Positions 11,405 to 24,666 of a DNA stretch of 64,000 nt are shown here, one piece after another (the stretch's first letter is position 1; each line of letters begins with the position of its first letter). The DNA is from Diploscapter coronatus. Taxonomy: Eukaryota > Nematoda > Chromadorea > Rhabditida > Rhabditidae. The translations under genes were made by a program, and so were the position numbers. The DNA lies in contig OZ038422.1 of assembly GCA_964036155.1 (NCBI GenBank), positions 47,887,201 to 47,951,200 of the forward strand. Direction: 5' to 3'. The notes beneath the pieces were generated by a model. It did no database searches. It saw only the letters and a list, made by a program, of their open reading frames with translations, and was not told where the DNA came from.

Positions 11405-14400
11405 TATTTAATAAATCAACACTAGGGAAGTTAGAAAGTAGAAATAGAAAAATTCGAGGCAAAATTATCGATAATTCGTGATAAGACAAAATTATAATGC
11501 TTAAGGAGTGGGCTATCAGGTGAGTGATTAAAAACCTAAAAATAATTACTGCGCTTGAAGTTGTATACTTCAGTGTAGTATCATTGATAGAGGATATTGA
11601 TTTACTTGGAAGATAGTTACATTTAATTCGCTTTATAAGTTATAACTTTGCTATGATTTACAAGTGTATTCATCTTTTAATCTTCGAAATGATAATGATA
11701 ACATTTGCGAAATATCGCATTTTCTGATCCATTGACTCAACAAATTAGAACCTGAAACGACTTTCACAACTTTTTCTTTACATTTACGCATAACGGTGTG
11801 CATCTATGATGTTATTAAACTTGCGTTTTTATGAAATTCATGGGCCTTAAAATAATCCTTCTGAAATTGTTAAAGCGTTAAATATCTATCGTAGTATTGT
11901 AGCCGTCCGGCAAGTCGACCACTTTCAAAATTGGTAATAGAAATTCACATACGACTAAATGGACACTGCATCAAGAGGGGTATAAACAGTGGCCGAATGG
12001 TAGGAAACAGCAGTCATTCTCTTCGTGAAGTCATTGCTACTTGTGGCTCAGATTTTGAATGTTTCATGATCGGTAACGACGATGCCAAGCGTAGCTATTT
12101 ATGCTATTTATACTCCTCTCGATGCACTGCTTAATTTGTAGTATTCCAATTTCTACCACTAACTTTGAGAATGATCAGTGTGTCAGACGGCTACAATAGT
12201 TTATATCTATATATCAAATGTTATTGTTAATGATATTTTTACAAGCTTTCATGACGAATAAAGGTTTTGAATAAGAGTGAAATTGTATCGTACATTTGAA
12301 TTAGCAGTCCCGAGCTAATTGTTAACATTTATAATCACAAGACACGATATTTCACGATTAAATACAATTCCCTCTAATGCACCATTCAACAGTCATCGCT
12401 TAAGTTCGTTAGAAACGGCGAAATCTGTATAATGTCCAATTTAATGAAATCTAAGCGACTAAAATAGCATTAGTCATGAATTTTTAACTGAGTCAAATAA
12501 TGCGCAAAATGTCGTGAAACTATTTCAAATTTGAAATATCGTACATAAAATGGGTTAAGCATGCGTCCTTCAATATTGGATGATAGATTTTGGAATAACC
12601 CCAAGAATTCCCCAACTACAATTTCTTGGTCTGATCAGTGGTGTTGGATTGTTATGATTAGATTACTCACGACCTTTCCGTAAATACGTAATCATATTAT
12701 CCGTTATTAGTGCTGAAATTACATTAATGTGGTTGTTTAGAAACATTTTGGAAAACATTACCTTGCATAGTTCGCAATAATAACGATCACGTTTTTCTAG
12801 TTGTTACGTAAGCTACAACTCATTGTGTGTTTTTATTGGTATTACATTGTACGTAGGGAAAAATTGGAGCTTAATTTAATGAAAGGGCTTGAGAAAATCC
12901 CCAGAACCTCGCGGAATAAACAATGCTACAAGCCAATATATTTCTATGAATACGAAGACTTTTCCGAGTAGGCATATATTCATTTATAATCAGCGTTCTT
13001 CTTCTTCATATTGTGAACATATCGTATAGAAATCAGCACGCATGTGTAGACGTAATATGTAGTAGGAAGTTTGCGTGCTTATGAAATAGCATGATAAAAT
13101 CGTGATGAATTTTGATTGTTTGATGGATTCTGACCTAGGATATTTAAAATTAGTGCTTAGGGTGACTAATTTTGATTTAGAGATTGCTAAATACCGCAGT
13201 AAAATTCTGTTTCAAAATATCACCACTTTTTATCAAGTTACAAAATTGCACGGTAATTTAATGCAGCATTTGATCTAATTCACTGATTTCCCCTGGTGAT
13301 ATTACGTATCTTTCAAGTTCCTTTCACCTACGCACAAATGTCATGAATACGCAATTCGTGTTAAATCCAAGAAATGCACGGAATTTGCGTCGAATGATTA
13401 GACCAAGTGCACGTAATTTACTTTAATCGTTTCTTAATATGTCGAGTATAATAACATGTTGTTACTTTAGCAAAGCTAATAATGTTGCTAAACAAAAATA
13501 AGAGATCTAGCATGTTCAAATTGTCGTAGATAGGCGTATCCAGGTTAGTCTACAAATTAGACTTATTTTAAATAATTGGTTTCGATATCTTAACTATCAT
13601 ATTTAACGCATTTGTAATTGGAAAGTTCAGTTACATTTAGCTAGACTTTGAAAATTCTCATGGTATATCTAAATTTGAACTAAAATAGATGATCTTAATA
13701 CTTTAACGTGGTGATATTTAAAATAATGCTGAATTTCGAAAAATCAAAAAGTTGAGTTTTTCTGCAAAGAAAAGTTGATTATTTGATTATCGTGTTTACC
13801 TGGAACTAAGGCATTATGATGACTAAATTTGGCTCGAAATTAACGCAAAAAGTAATATGCTTGCATTTTCTAGTTCCAATTTAATCTTATTTAGCGGATC
13901 GTGTTAGATTTTGTTATGCTGATATCAAGAATGAATACTCCGATATTTAGAATTCTGCTGAATCCGAGTTGTGAAACTTTTTCCAAAATTTTAAAATTTG
14001 AATCCCAGACATGGCCCTTATTCGCCACTGTTAAAAATTTGTTGGCCTTTTGCTACGATTCAACAGTGACTAAAACGTTCGTAAAAACCACTATGTGTTT
14101 CTAAATTTGTTGTAGGGCTCTGAAAATGGAATTTGTAGTCTTCGAAATGTTGGAACGGCCTAAAATTCGAATGATACGATTCTGAGAATTGTGGTCGTCT
14201 CATTTGGCTAACATTCTAAATTTAGAGGTCAATTTTTTTGGATTGTCTTAAAAGCTCGCAAACCTTGGCCTGAAATTTCACCTTTTACCGTATTTTATCG
14301 AAATTTTACGCATATACTACGTAGCTGTGTCGCATATTTTTCGAATTTTCCGCTTCGCAACACTTGAGCGCACTTTTCAAAACGGATTTATACGTAGATG

Positions 14401-17400
14401 GTCAAATTTTAAGGGGGATTAAAATTTCTCTTAAAAAAGTGTCGATTTTTCAATAAAATCGCAATTTCCGCTTACAGGCTTTAATCCGAACTACGGAAAT
14501 ACGCAACGGGGTTAATGAGTTTTTTTGTCGAATTTTCAAGACCGAAAAGATTCCTGGATCAAATTAAATTTAAATAATTATTATTGGAATTAAGAAATAT
14601 GATCTATTTTACAGGACATAACTAAAGTTGCAGTTTCTATATACTCTGAATAGCTTTGTACGTAGTTTCATGATATTTCAGTATTGTATTGTAAATATCT
14701 CACGGATAATGCTAAACCTAGAAATATAGACGTAAAATATCCAAATTTAAATTCGAATTTAAGAAGATATGTTCTATTTTAAATTGCTATTCTTTGTTTT
14801 GAAACACATGATTCATCTAGAAGTTAGTTAATTTATATTTAACATTTATCTCTTAACCCTTCAATTATGGCTATGACGTCCGTCATTATGGTGGACGTCA
14901 GAGGGTTAATTGGCAATTTCATTATCATATCTTCTTGAAATCCCCGCAGGCTTTTTCAGAACGTCTATACCAAGTATAGTCTTTATTTCGATGAGTATTC
15001 CAAGTTTTTCAACCAATAACGATAATTTCATTAATTATCGTATTGAAATAGGAAATATCAAACGCAATTAGGAAGAAGTGTGTAAATTTAGAACCGCGCG
15101 ACTCAAAAGAACTTGATAATTGCGGTTTCGGATGAAACTTGAAAATATTTTCTAAGGTTCAGAAACCAACTTCAAAAGACTTCGATAAAGATACGTAAAA
15201 TCGGCTCCAATGGAAAATATTTATAAACTTTTCTTTCATCTTTAGCAATGACGCAGATTTCTGAGTCTTTGTATTTTTTATTATAATTATATAGATCTCT
15301 GATGTTAGATAAGCTTGGGGGTTTTCGAAAACAGAATATAGCATCATCGTAAACGATAATACATATTATCGGCTAAACTTGCGTATATTACGGCATTTAT
15401 TTTATCATATTAATGTATGCAGAGCACGGGGAATAAGGTATGCGAATTCATCCTGCCGATTGCTTTCTCGAATGCTAGCGAATGCACTATTTTAGTCTAT
15501 GCGAATTGATTTGAGCTTCTAATCGAATCATTTGAAGTTTGAACAAAATAACAAGGCAGCCGTGTTCTGTCCTGTACGATAGAAAAAAAACAAAGTTTTG
15601 GGACATAGTGGAGGAGGAGTTCATTTCTTTATCGAGGGATGACAAAGAACAATAGAATAGAGAAAAAGAGTGATAAACAAAATCTCTGAATTAGGTAAAT
15701 TGAACAAGTTGTCTGGTCAACGAAGAGATCTAAAGATCAACAGCAAAAATTGGTGCGATCAGCACATAATGCCTTAGAGCATAAGTAAAGTCGATACGGG
15801 ATTTTGAGATTCGAAAGGTTTCCCTTTTAATTTTAGAAGTTTTAGTCATTATTCTTAAATGTGTTCGAACTTGTTAATATTTGTGATTAAAAATAACTGA
15901 CTACCAACTTGTTTAAATAATTGCTAAGTCTTTCTTTGGTCAGTTTAATATATGATCATAGCCATTGTGAATTTCACCTGGCTTCAAGTTTTTTTTATAT
16001 TAGTAAATGATAAAGGTCTTCTTTGAATTACTAAGTTATTATAAGAAAAGTGTTCCCGTCTAAATAAATTCAAAGTAAAATGTGAACCTGTGTTAGCTTT
16101 GAATTATATATAAAACTTAAAATATCATCAAGAAGATAAGGTTATGTGCAATTTATGGGGGCGTTATGATTTGATCTTCTTAAATGCAAAATTTCAAATA
16201 ATAAATTAAGAGAAAATCAGTGATGACAAATAGTGTTGAGCTGGATTTTGTATCATGTAAAGATTAGATCAAACTTCATCTTTATTAGCAAATTCAGCTA
16301 AATTTTAAAATCCTTAAATTTAGCTGAGATTTTGCTAACGAAATAACGCAAATAGTAGTGAAATAGTCAAATGGCTTGAGACGCGGATTTAATTTTGCCA
16401 AAAAACGCCGAGATCCTCAAAATCGTAAGATTTGCAAATTTACAAATGCATTTTCGACGCGGGAAAACAATACTTATTTACGATTGTGTGATAAGTAAAT
16501 TCATTGTTTTGATATGTAGTGCATCTGTACTTTGTCTACAAAGCTGGAAAGACTGGTCTTACATAAAGTGTAAATGTAGGATCGAAATGCTCGAGTTTGC
16601 AGGAACGTTCTCGGTAAATTTTGAGAACAACATATAAAAATTTTCATCCAAGCTATGTACAATTTGAGTTAAACCCAATTTTGTGATATTTTGTCTAACT
16701 TTTTAAGGTTAAAGATTATCATAGACTTGAGGTTAAGTCTGGGTCCAAAACTAGAAAAATCTGGACTTAAAAATTAAGGTTGAAAATCTAAGGGTCAAGG
16801 AACATTTATTCCATATTGTTCTTAGAAATAACAAGGAAAAAGGTTGGAACTTCCTCAAATCGGAAGATGAACTTTTGCTCGAGAGGGTGGATATCCTTCC
16901 CCTTTCTTGTCTTCATCCGGCTCGAAATTACAATGTTCCGGGTGGCCGGAAATTGCTTCCGATTTTCATGGGTTTTTTCGTTTTTGAAAATCACCACCCA
17001 CTATCACATGAATACCATACTCAACCAGACTTTTGAAGAAGTTTCAATTTGAATACTGAAGCAGAAATTTGAAAAATGCCTCGGATAACTCAAAATTTTT
17101 GCAAAAATGAATCACATGCAGTCAAAAGTCGAATCATTTTCGAAAGCTAAAACTAATTTCCGAAGAGTTGGAGCATAAATGTTTTTGGGGATGTTTATTG
17201 AAGATATTATAAGTCACCAGTCTTTTCAGGGACTTGAGATTCTTAGTTTAGCACTACAGTAGGCCAGACAAATTCACGTTATTTTAAAATGCTACAGTAG
17301 GAAAGAAGTCCTAAACTTTAGTAATTTTCTAGGACATTTTTAGTTATAAGGCCTGAGAGTCTGGTTTAAAACTTGAAAAATTTTGCATGATGCGAAGCTC

Positions 17401-17780
17401 GAGAATTTCCTTTCTAAACCAATAGTTTAGGTTTTCAGATAAGGGAAGGAATAATAGTGTAAATCTTGTGGGTTTGGATATTCCAGGCATCTTTTCAAGG
17501 ATTATCTCCAAGCTAACATATAGCTAATCCTGATATCGTTTTTTTTTAGTTTCTTATTCGAATAACTCATTTCATGCAATACCTTTTATTAGAAGCTCCT
17601 GATCATCCAAAAATCTAATATTCTTCATTTTTTACGGTAGAGAAATCTTCTTGAAAAACTTAGTCTATTGAAAATGAAACTACAACAAGAGTGGGTGTTC
17701 TTGAAAATTGATTGTTTTTCACTAATTCGATTTTTTCACCTGAATTGAACGTTTCTTTTTGCACAACTAGGAGTCGAGCA
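11405..17780. other. 6.4 kb gene-free region upstream of daf-7
   Basis: Only short, AT-rich chance frames are present, without splice support. Apart from a tiny TTAA-flanked element at 14857-14905, nothing was recognised. Because daf-7 expression in C. elegans depends on upstream sensory-neuron control sequences, part of this region may be regulatory, but no binding site can be assigned by eye. Confidence 0.5.
14857..14905. mobile_element. Tiny piggyBac-like inverted-repeat relic
   Basis: TTAA (14853-14856) is followed by CCCT, and the segment ends AGGG followed by TTAA (14906-14909). Inside, GACGTCC and GGACGTC form a second inverted pair. TTAA duplication with CCCT/AGGG ends is the piggyBac pattern. 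At 49 bp it may be a relic or chance palindrome. Confidence 0.45.
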
Positions 17781-17806
17781 GAGTGTGGTAGTTAGGAAAG
17801 CTTAGG

Positions 17807-17929
17807 CTCCGCCCTCCGGTTGGTTACAAGCGAAAGAGGGCGTGGCTTGAAAGCAGGGCAAGAAGAGTCCCCTCCCTTCCCTAAGGCACACTTACACGGC
17901 GCGTTTTTCATTCTCAGATTCTCTATAAA
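17807..17929 (+). promoter_or_regulatory. daf-7 core promoter: GC boxes and TATA box
   Basis: A TATA box (TATAAAA, 17923-17929) lies 159 bases before the daf-7 ATG. Upstream are a CTCCGCCCTCC box (17807-17817) and a GAGGGCGTGGC box (17836-17846), which are near-inverted copies and resemble Sp1/KLF sites. This block is strikingly GC-rich against its AT-rich surroundings. Direct observation of the motifs; the factor assignment is inference. Confidence 0.65.
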
Positions 17930-18087
17930 AGGGGTGCTTGATTTCAAATTTCAAATTCTCGCTCACCTGGGAAACCCTCAAAATTTTTAAACCTCACCCT
18001 CAAGCAGTTTTTTTTTCAGATTTTTTCTTGAGTTCGCACCTAAGCATACCATTTTAGCATTCGAGCAGCTTCCTCCTAATATTCAAA

Positions 18088-21000
18088 ATGTCGACTCGTA
18101 GTAATTTTCTACTGTCATTCGGAATTTTTACTGTTTCCGTGTATTTCGTTTTCGGCTGCAATCAGACGTGTTTCGAGGGAATAAAGCGACAAAGGATAGA
18201 AATGTTGAAGGTAAAGATCTTTCACCTTTCTGATTTACCTTTTCCATGACCGTTTCACTGGCAAACGATATGATCAGGGTTCCACTGGACGTTCGTCAAA
18301 AATCTGAAAAAAACAATCAACCATTTACCGAATAACAAAACCAAAACCATTTACTCGTCAAATTTCGACCTGGATTTACGAATATGTATTTTTAGATGAA
18401 CATTCTCGATTCCTTACACATGAAGTCGCCTCCAGACATTTCTGGAGCCGAAATTCCAGAGCACATCAAGCGATTGGCCAGGGAAATGTCGGAGGTCGAA
18501 ACTGATGAAGCCACGGAATCCGTCATCCTTATGGGAACCGATCCGTCAAGTAGGCGCACCTGAAATTATCCCATTTTAGCCGATTTCATGATTTCAACTT
18601 TTCTCCCAGATTTTAAAAGGAAATTGGCCCCATTACATTGTTTTCGGTTTCCTATTTTCTTAAATTTTGTTGCCAAGGACAAAAAATAAGAAGGTTTCTT
18701 GGGGGTATTTCGAAATTATTCGCTCAATTTTCGAGGCACGCACACTAGATATTCTGATTTTTCGCTGGTTTTTTTTTTCTATTTCCAGTAGTTTACTAGG
18801 CACGATTGATCTCGAAAATGGGAAAAATGCGCACAAAATCTAACTTGTATAGATAGGAACCGCAAACTCCGCCCTCTTACACTTTTTGCTTTTGCTCAAA
18901 AAGTGATCATTTGAAACTTCAAAAACGGGAAGCAAGTCCCCTTCAAAGCATCTAGACATAGCAAGGCAGTCTCATTCGATGGACCATTTAATGAAATGAT
19001 TTTGTACCAAAAATCGCTCCGAAATTCCGGCGTTGTTTGGTGTTAATGCGTTTGCGTGTCGCAAAGTCATGTTCATTTTGCTAGCTGCTTTCGGTGGGTT
19101 TTATCAGACAAAATGATTCTTTATCGTATTTTTCCTCACAACCTTTTCAACTAGATCAAGATTAACCTGCTTGTGTAGAAAATTTCAGAGAACACTAATT
19201 TCGTAAAGCCATTTGAGACTCCCTATCAGAGACAAGCAGTATAGACGCGCTTTGAACGAAAACGCGAAGCGAAAAATAGAGAAACATTGCGGTAGACGAA
19301 AATCAAGGTTCTCGAAACTGCTTATCCTGATCCCTATGCATAGTAATGCGTTCCATTATATTCCATTATGCGATCACTTTCTCCCTGATTTCGACAAGTA
19401 TCCTTGAATTTGGCGCGTAACTCGTTTCGAATGAGCTTTACCTGAAAACTGAACGCCCATTAATCAACAGGGTTTAGAGATTATATAAAGCTCTTTCGAA
19501 TTTCTTTCAGAGTTAATTTAACTTCCAACGTATTTCGGAGAACTACTTGGCTTTTCTTAATGCTGATTCAATTTCATTTCTTTCACTTACTATTTCAACC
19601 ATAGCCTATTATTAATGATTGAAACAAGCATCTCCTCCGCTTAAAATTGATATCATTCTCATTCTTTTCGAGTGAATAATATGAAATTGCATCATGCTAT
19701 GTTTTCATTCATAGCAAAGCGCATTGTGAAATCGTTTTTCTTTTATATTTTCTTGAAGCTCCTAGCTTCTTTTCTTGCAAAAATTTACTTTTGTCAGTTT
19801 ATGTGAGGAAGAAAAGCGTTTTGGAACACGGTTATATTGCATCATTGGCTTCTGCACAAACCTCTAAGAACTTGCCGCGGAACCTTCTTCGTTGATGATA
19901 TAGTTTGTGAAAAATAGAGGAGAGAATACACTCAAACCTTTTCACTGCCAGTGGGAGTGACGATTTTACTCTGATCCCTCATATTTTTCTAATTCTATGA
20001 CCAACGCGTTTTCACTCTATCTTCCGACTTTCTAGCCTTCTTTTCGTCAATGTCAGGTTCAACGAGAGTTTTGCGTGTGCGTGTGGCTATTTTCGATGTT
20101 TCAAAAAGAAGGAAATAGCGTAGTTTAAAGAGACAAAAGATGTCAGGAAAATTGTGAACATTTCCCGCTTTTTGCAAGAGAACTTTCAGAGTTCGATCTC
20201 AGGAATTTTTGAGGGACGCACATTTTTTGAAAATTCTATCCCAGAAATCTCTTGATTTTCAGTGATCTCTAAAATTTTCCTTTCGCTTTTGTTTTCTTGA
20301 GAAAAATGCGCGAGATACGATCGAATTTCACATAACGAATGACTAGGGTCGGATAAAAGAGCCCAAAACCAACGAATTCCCGAAAGCCGAAACATCAGAA
20401 GAGCAATGGTCACATATTGTCAGCCATCATTTCCGGCATAGACGTCTAAAAAATGAAATCCAAGATTCTGAGAAAATACGCAAAAAATGAATAAACACTG
20501 CAATTTTCACGTGAAACGGTAGATTGAGAAAATTACCCATGTAGACTATTTTTTCTAAAAATTACCCTGAAAATTCAGCACGAAATGCCTATAATTGCAG
20601 CAATAATTGCCGTAAAAGTACGATGATGAAATTCGAGTCGAGAATGTTCAGAAAACGGAAGTCCCTCTGTCACTTTTTGTACGTAAATTTGATGAATGAG
20701 AAATTTTGGAGTTAGTAAGAAAACGATAACTGCGATGCGCGTTTTTGCCGTGAAATTAATGAAACACCATGCGCTTCCGGCGCGGAAATTGATATTGCCC
20801 ATGGAAATTGAGAGTCAATAAATCTGCCTTATGATTCATGAAATCGAAATTTATGAAAATCCCTGCGAAATTGCTGAAAAATTGAAATTTTCTTTATTTC
20901 AGAAGGATTAGATCAATCCATGCTCGTTACCCAATTTACTAACCTCGACAAATATTCGAGCCGGAAAATCGTCAGGGTAAGATTTTCTCCTAATTTTTTT

Positions 21001-23074
21001 TTTTAATTTTAAATCGAGTACAAAAACCAAGTGTTGTATGATTTTCGGATGAAATGTTTGCTGATGAATCTGACCTTCTCATACAAGTCGAGTCCACCAA
21101 TTTCTCATAACCCCGGTATTAATGAGCCATTGCCATATCATTGCATTTGAAGCTGTTTTTCGTTTTGCAAAACTCGTATAAACCTAATTCCATTGAAATT
21201 TAACCGAATATAACTCGCTCTGAGGGAATTTTTCCCAAGTTTCAATAGCAACTACGGTAATCCTTTGAAGATATAATAATCGAGAGATTTAATAAACCGC
21301 GAGATGCCCACATGGGTCGCGCACCGCTTGGTTGAAGTCACTAATCCTTAAAATTCTCATATGTTACTGGAAGAACTGATTAAAATGATGAGAAGTGAAA
21401 ACACTTTAAGATTCAATACTTTGAATTAATCCAAACCCTTTATCTTCTTACGGTGATGTTGGCATTTATCATGAATCCCTTGGAATTTTTCATAGCAGTT
21501 TAAAAATGAACTTTTTAGTTTTGGTCACCAATAAATTGAGACTTGCGGTTTTCATTAATGAATTTACAATGCAACACAATACATAAACGAGGCGTCCTCA
21601 CTTGAGAATTCCATCTAATAAGTGATTTTTGCGAGCGTACGTGAAAGAGGTGATTGGAAGAATAGAGACTCATTCACATAGTCGATAAAATATGCCATAA
21701 TTAGAGAAAAAAATATGAAAAAGCAACGACCGTCGGCCGGAAAAATTGGTTTGAAAAACGTTCATTATTAGTCCCATTACACCGCATTAAAAGAAACTCT
21801 ATTCTGTTCGCTTGAAGTGCTGCTAAAATTAGTAATTTTTCACGAGCATTTTAAAAATAAGAGGAAGTGAATTCAATCGAGCAAAAATCAAATGAAAATT
21901 GGAACTACTCTAAAAATTACCGTATATGAAGATATAAATCCAGGCTGCCCTTGGAGTCTACCTGAAAATTGGTGCAGAGTTCGAGATACCCGTTGAAGTC
22001 AACATCGAGGTGAAGGAGAGGCTCATTGATGGATCGGTGAGTTAATCTATTAAGAACCAGAGAGGAACTTTGATTTTAGTTTGGTGACACGCTCCTAGAA
22101 CGTACTATCTACCTTGCCAAGTCCACGATGCTTCGTCTCAGGATTGACGGAGACGTCATGCAGTCCGCGTTCAACAAGGACGACTTCTATGGTCTGACGG
22201 TGATTGCCAAGTACGATGGTGAGAACCTTGCAGTGCACCCGCAGAGCTATCACAATAACAAGGATACGGTAAGACGGCGTACTGGTCCGAATTATGATGA
22301 TGGTGATTTGAGAGCATGTTCCTGGTGCTTGATACCATCGTCGGAGGACACCGCTCCAAGCGCTCGTACGGATTATGCAGGACGGCTGAGGAGAAACAGA
22401 AGGGTTGCTGTCTCCAGGACATGCTAGTCGACTTTAAGGAACTCGGATTCGACTTCGTTCTTGCGCCAAGACGATACAATGCCTACATCTGCAGGGGAGA
22501 ATGCAAGCCCATTGATCATCATGTAAGCATTCATATTTGATCTTCTCTCTCAAGGACCATCAGTTTGGATGATAAAGCTTGTACTATTGCTCTAATCATG
22601 TCCTATCTTCTTCAAAGTATACGATACCATAGTCCATTAGAGAAACTCACAACTCTCGGCCATAAAAGCTCAAGGTTGCTAGGCGAGTCTGCAGATTAGA
22701 TTAGGCTATAAATAGCACTGGGAAAATGGGTGTGGATTTAGTAATTCATAGCAGGAGGATACGGTTAGAGATTTGCAGAAACTCATAGAAACAATTTTCA
22801 GCTTGAAAAGATGGAGCACTCGAGACTGTCGATTATCCAAGAGATGAGAAGGAACGGACTGCTTCAGTCCTGCTGTCATCCTACTTTGTAAGCTTTTGGA
22901 ATTTGCCGAGCATTTGTCTTATGAGTGTCCGTCAATTTATCAGGTCTTAATTTTCAGTTCATACAAGTATTTTTCAGATACGACCCTGTACGCTTGATCT
23001 ACATGAATGAGGAGAGGCAGATAATTATCACGGACGTCCAGGGCATGATCGCTAGATCTTGCAGCTGCTCTTGA
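18088..23074 (+). CDS. daf-7: DAF-7-type TGF-beta ligand precursor
   Basis: Secreted ligand of the dauer TGF-beta pathway; in C. elegans, made by ASI neurons and acting through DAF-1/DAF-4. Eight exons: 18088-18210, 18396-18549, 20903-20976, 21944-22036, 22080-22268, 22313-22522, 22802-22887, 22978-23074, giving 341 residues (C. elegans about 350). Residues 1-23 are a signal peptide. The propeptide keeps the family opening CNQTC, an ILDSLHMKSPP stretch and LAVHPQ. A furin site RSKR ends at about residue 228; the mature domain is 113 residues with nine cysteines, including the activin/myostatin-type CRT..GCC pair, APRRYNAYICRGEC, CCHPT and a C-terminal CSCS. The sequence is much closer to DAF-7 than to DBL-1 or UNC-129 types. 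The last motif reads CSCS where the worm protein has CGCS. Exon 6 has a weak acceptor (TTTGAG). Intron 2 is 2.35 kb. Confidence 0.95.
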
Positions 23075-24145
23075 ATGACTAACTTTCCTTGAAAGTATTG
23101 ATGATAAACCATCTATTCATCAAAAATTGAATCATTTGAATGAATCTCCGCTACTTCATTCTACTAGTGTATTGCTTTGATCAGTCACTCAGTCATATTC
23201 ATTAACGAACGCAAGCCACACCTTCTCTACTCCCAAAATACGTGTATCGCGAAGAAAATATTCCAGACGGCGTGGCATCCTTCTCCCTTTCCCCCTTCTG
23301 AAAAAGAAAACAGACATCTCTCGCTGTATTGAAACATGGGTGCAGGATAGTATAACTTATATTGCGTGAAAGAAGCGGAGAGTCAACTAATGGCAACTAA
23401 AAGGCGTCTAGCATTGAAGTACGGTAATAGGCGTCTGACACGCCCACCGAAATCTGCAAAAGACCTTCGTTAATGAACATGACTGAAGTGTCAGTATTAA
23501 CTTATTATTTGTTGTTTTCAATGTCATTTTTCTTGTAACGTTTTGAAATTTTACTCGTTTTCTGCTGCCATTATAATAGAATTTCGTATACTTGATAGTA
23601 CCAAAATCTCAGTTCATTCTTTCTGCAAGAAAATCTCGAAGACTATGACCGAATTACCTTTTCGCGCGACTCTCAAATATTCCTCTAAAGCATCGTAGCT
23701 CTGCTACCTCGAATGCTAATTAAATCCCCAATTATCCTAATTAGTTCTTTAACTATGTTAATTAAGCTAAAACAGCACGTTCAAATTTTCTGGCAGAATA
23801 TGTTTGTACATTGGAATTGTATTGTTGAGCAATGCTAAAATCCGAGATTGGGAATTAACATTTTTGAAAATTAGCAATGTTAATTCCGAATCTAGCGGCT
23901 TTCATTCGGATAGTTGGCAAAATTATCCGCTTGTTTATTTTTCTTATGCTAATTTCCAGCTTTATATTTGAAAATGTGCGTTTTCTATGGCTATTTCTCC
24001 TCTACTCATATCATATTATATGCACTATATTCAATCATCAAAATCTCGTATATCTCAGTTATTTTAAACTTATATATATTTTAGCTAAAGATATATTCCA
24101 GGGTATATTAATTTATACTGAGAATGTGATCAATATATCCTGAAT

Positions 24146-24323
24146 TACCGTAAAATCTAAAATAGAAGTCTATGGACTTTTATTTTTCAATCCCCAAAAT
24201 TTCAAAAATTTTACTTTTTTCAAATCGCCATACTCCTCATCTAATGATCATAGTCACTTCAAATCAAGACTAAAGGTAGTTCTAGTATCTGGGAGAAGGA
24301 CTTCTATTTTCGATTTTACGGTA
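24146..24323. mobile_element. MITE, copy A of a two-copy family
   Basis: Ends are inverted copies over about 25 bases: TACCGTAAAATCTAAAATAG at the left and the matching CTATTTTCGATTTTACGGTA at the right. Interior matches copy B (45635-45859), including ATCCCCAAA and TCTAATGAT. No open frame. Confidence 0.8.
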
Positions 24324-24500
24324 TATAAAATATTCAAAGAAACACGGTAGACTTACGCCTAACGTTGGCTGAAGCCGGTTGAGAATCCAAGAAACCCCTT
24401 GATTTATGAGCATTAATATTATTTGCTTAATTTTAACTTATGCATAATTTGATTCATTTAGTCGCAATTCTAGTCTCAATCCTTGAACTAATGCGATATA

Positions 24501-24666
24501 CTCTTCTTTGTTCCTCAAAAAGACTTTTGCAGAGGGAGGAGTAAGGAATACCCGCGAGATTAACTACTGTGCTCTGCGTCTTCGCATCGTGTATTCCATA
24601 TTGTGCCTTTCGCGGATACGCGCCCCGTCCCCCTCGGCAAAAGTCTTTTTCAAAGACAATGAAGAG
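24501..24666. repeat. 166-bp imperfect palindrome
   Basis: The left arm (CTCTTC..AAAAAGACTTTTGC, from 24501) is inverted at the right (GCAAAAGTCTTTTT..GAAGAG, to 24666). The inner part is GC-rich and also partly self-complementary (TACCCGCGAG against TATCCGCGAA). Long antiparallel chance frames run through both strands, as expected of a palindrome. It may be a fold-back transposon relic or an RNA hairpin; no family recognised. Confidence 0.6.

Noticed and set aside
22171..22479. 102-codon minus-strand frame over daf-7
   Set aside because: Antisense shadow of daf-7 exons 5 and 6.
23877..24143. 88-codon hydrophobic plus-strand frame
   Set aside because: T-rich DNA gives hydrophobic codons by chance; no receptor motif and no flanking exons.
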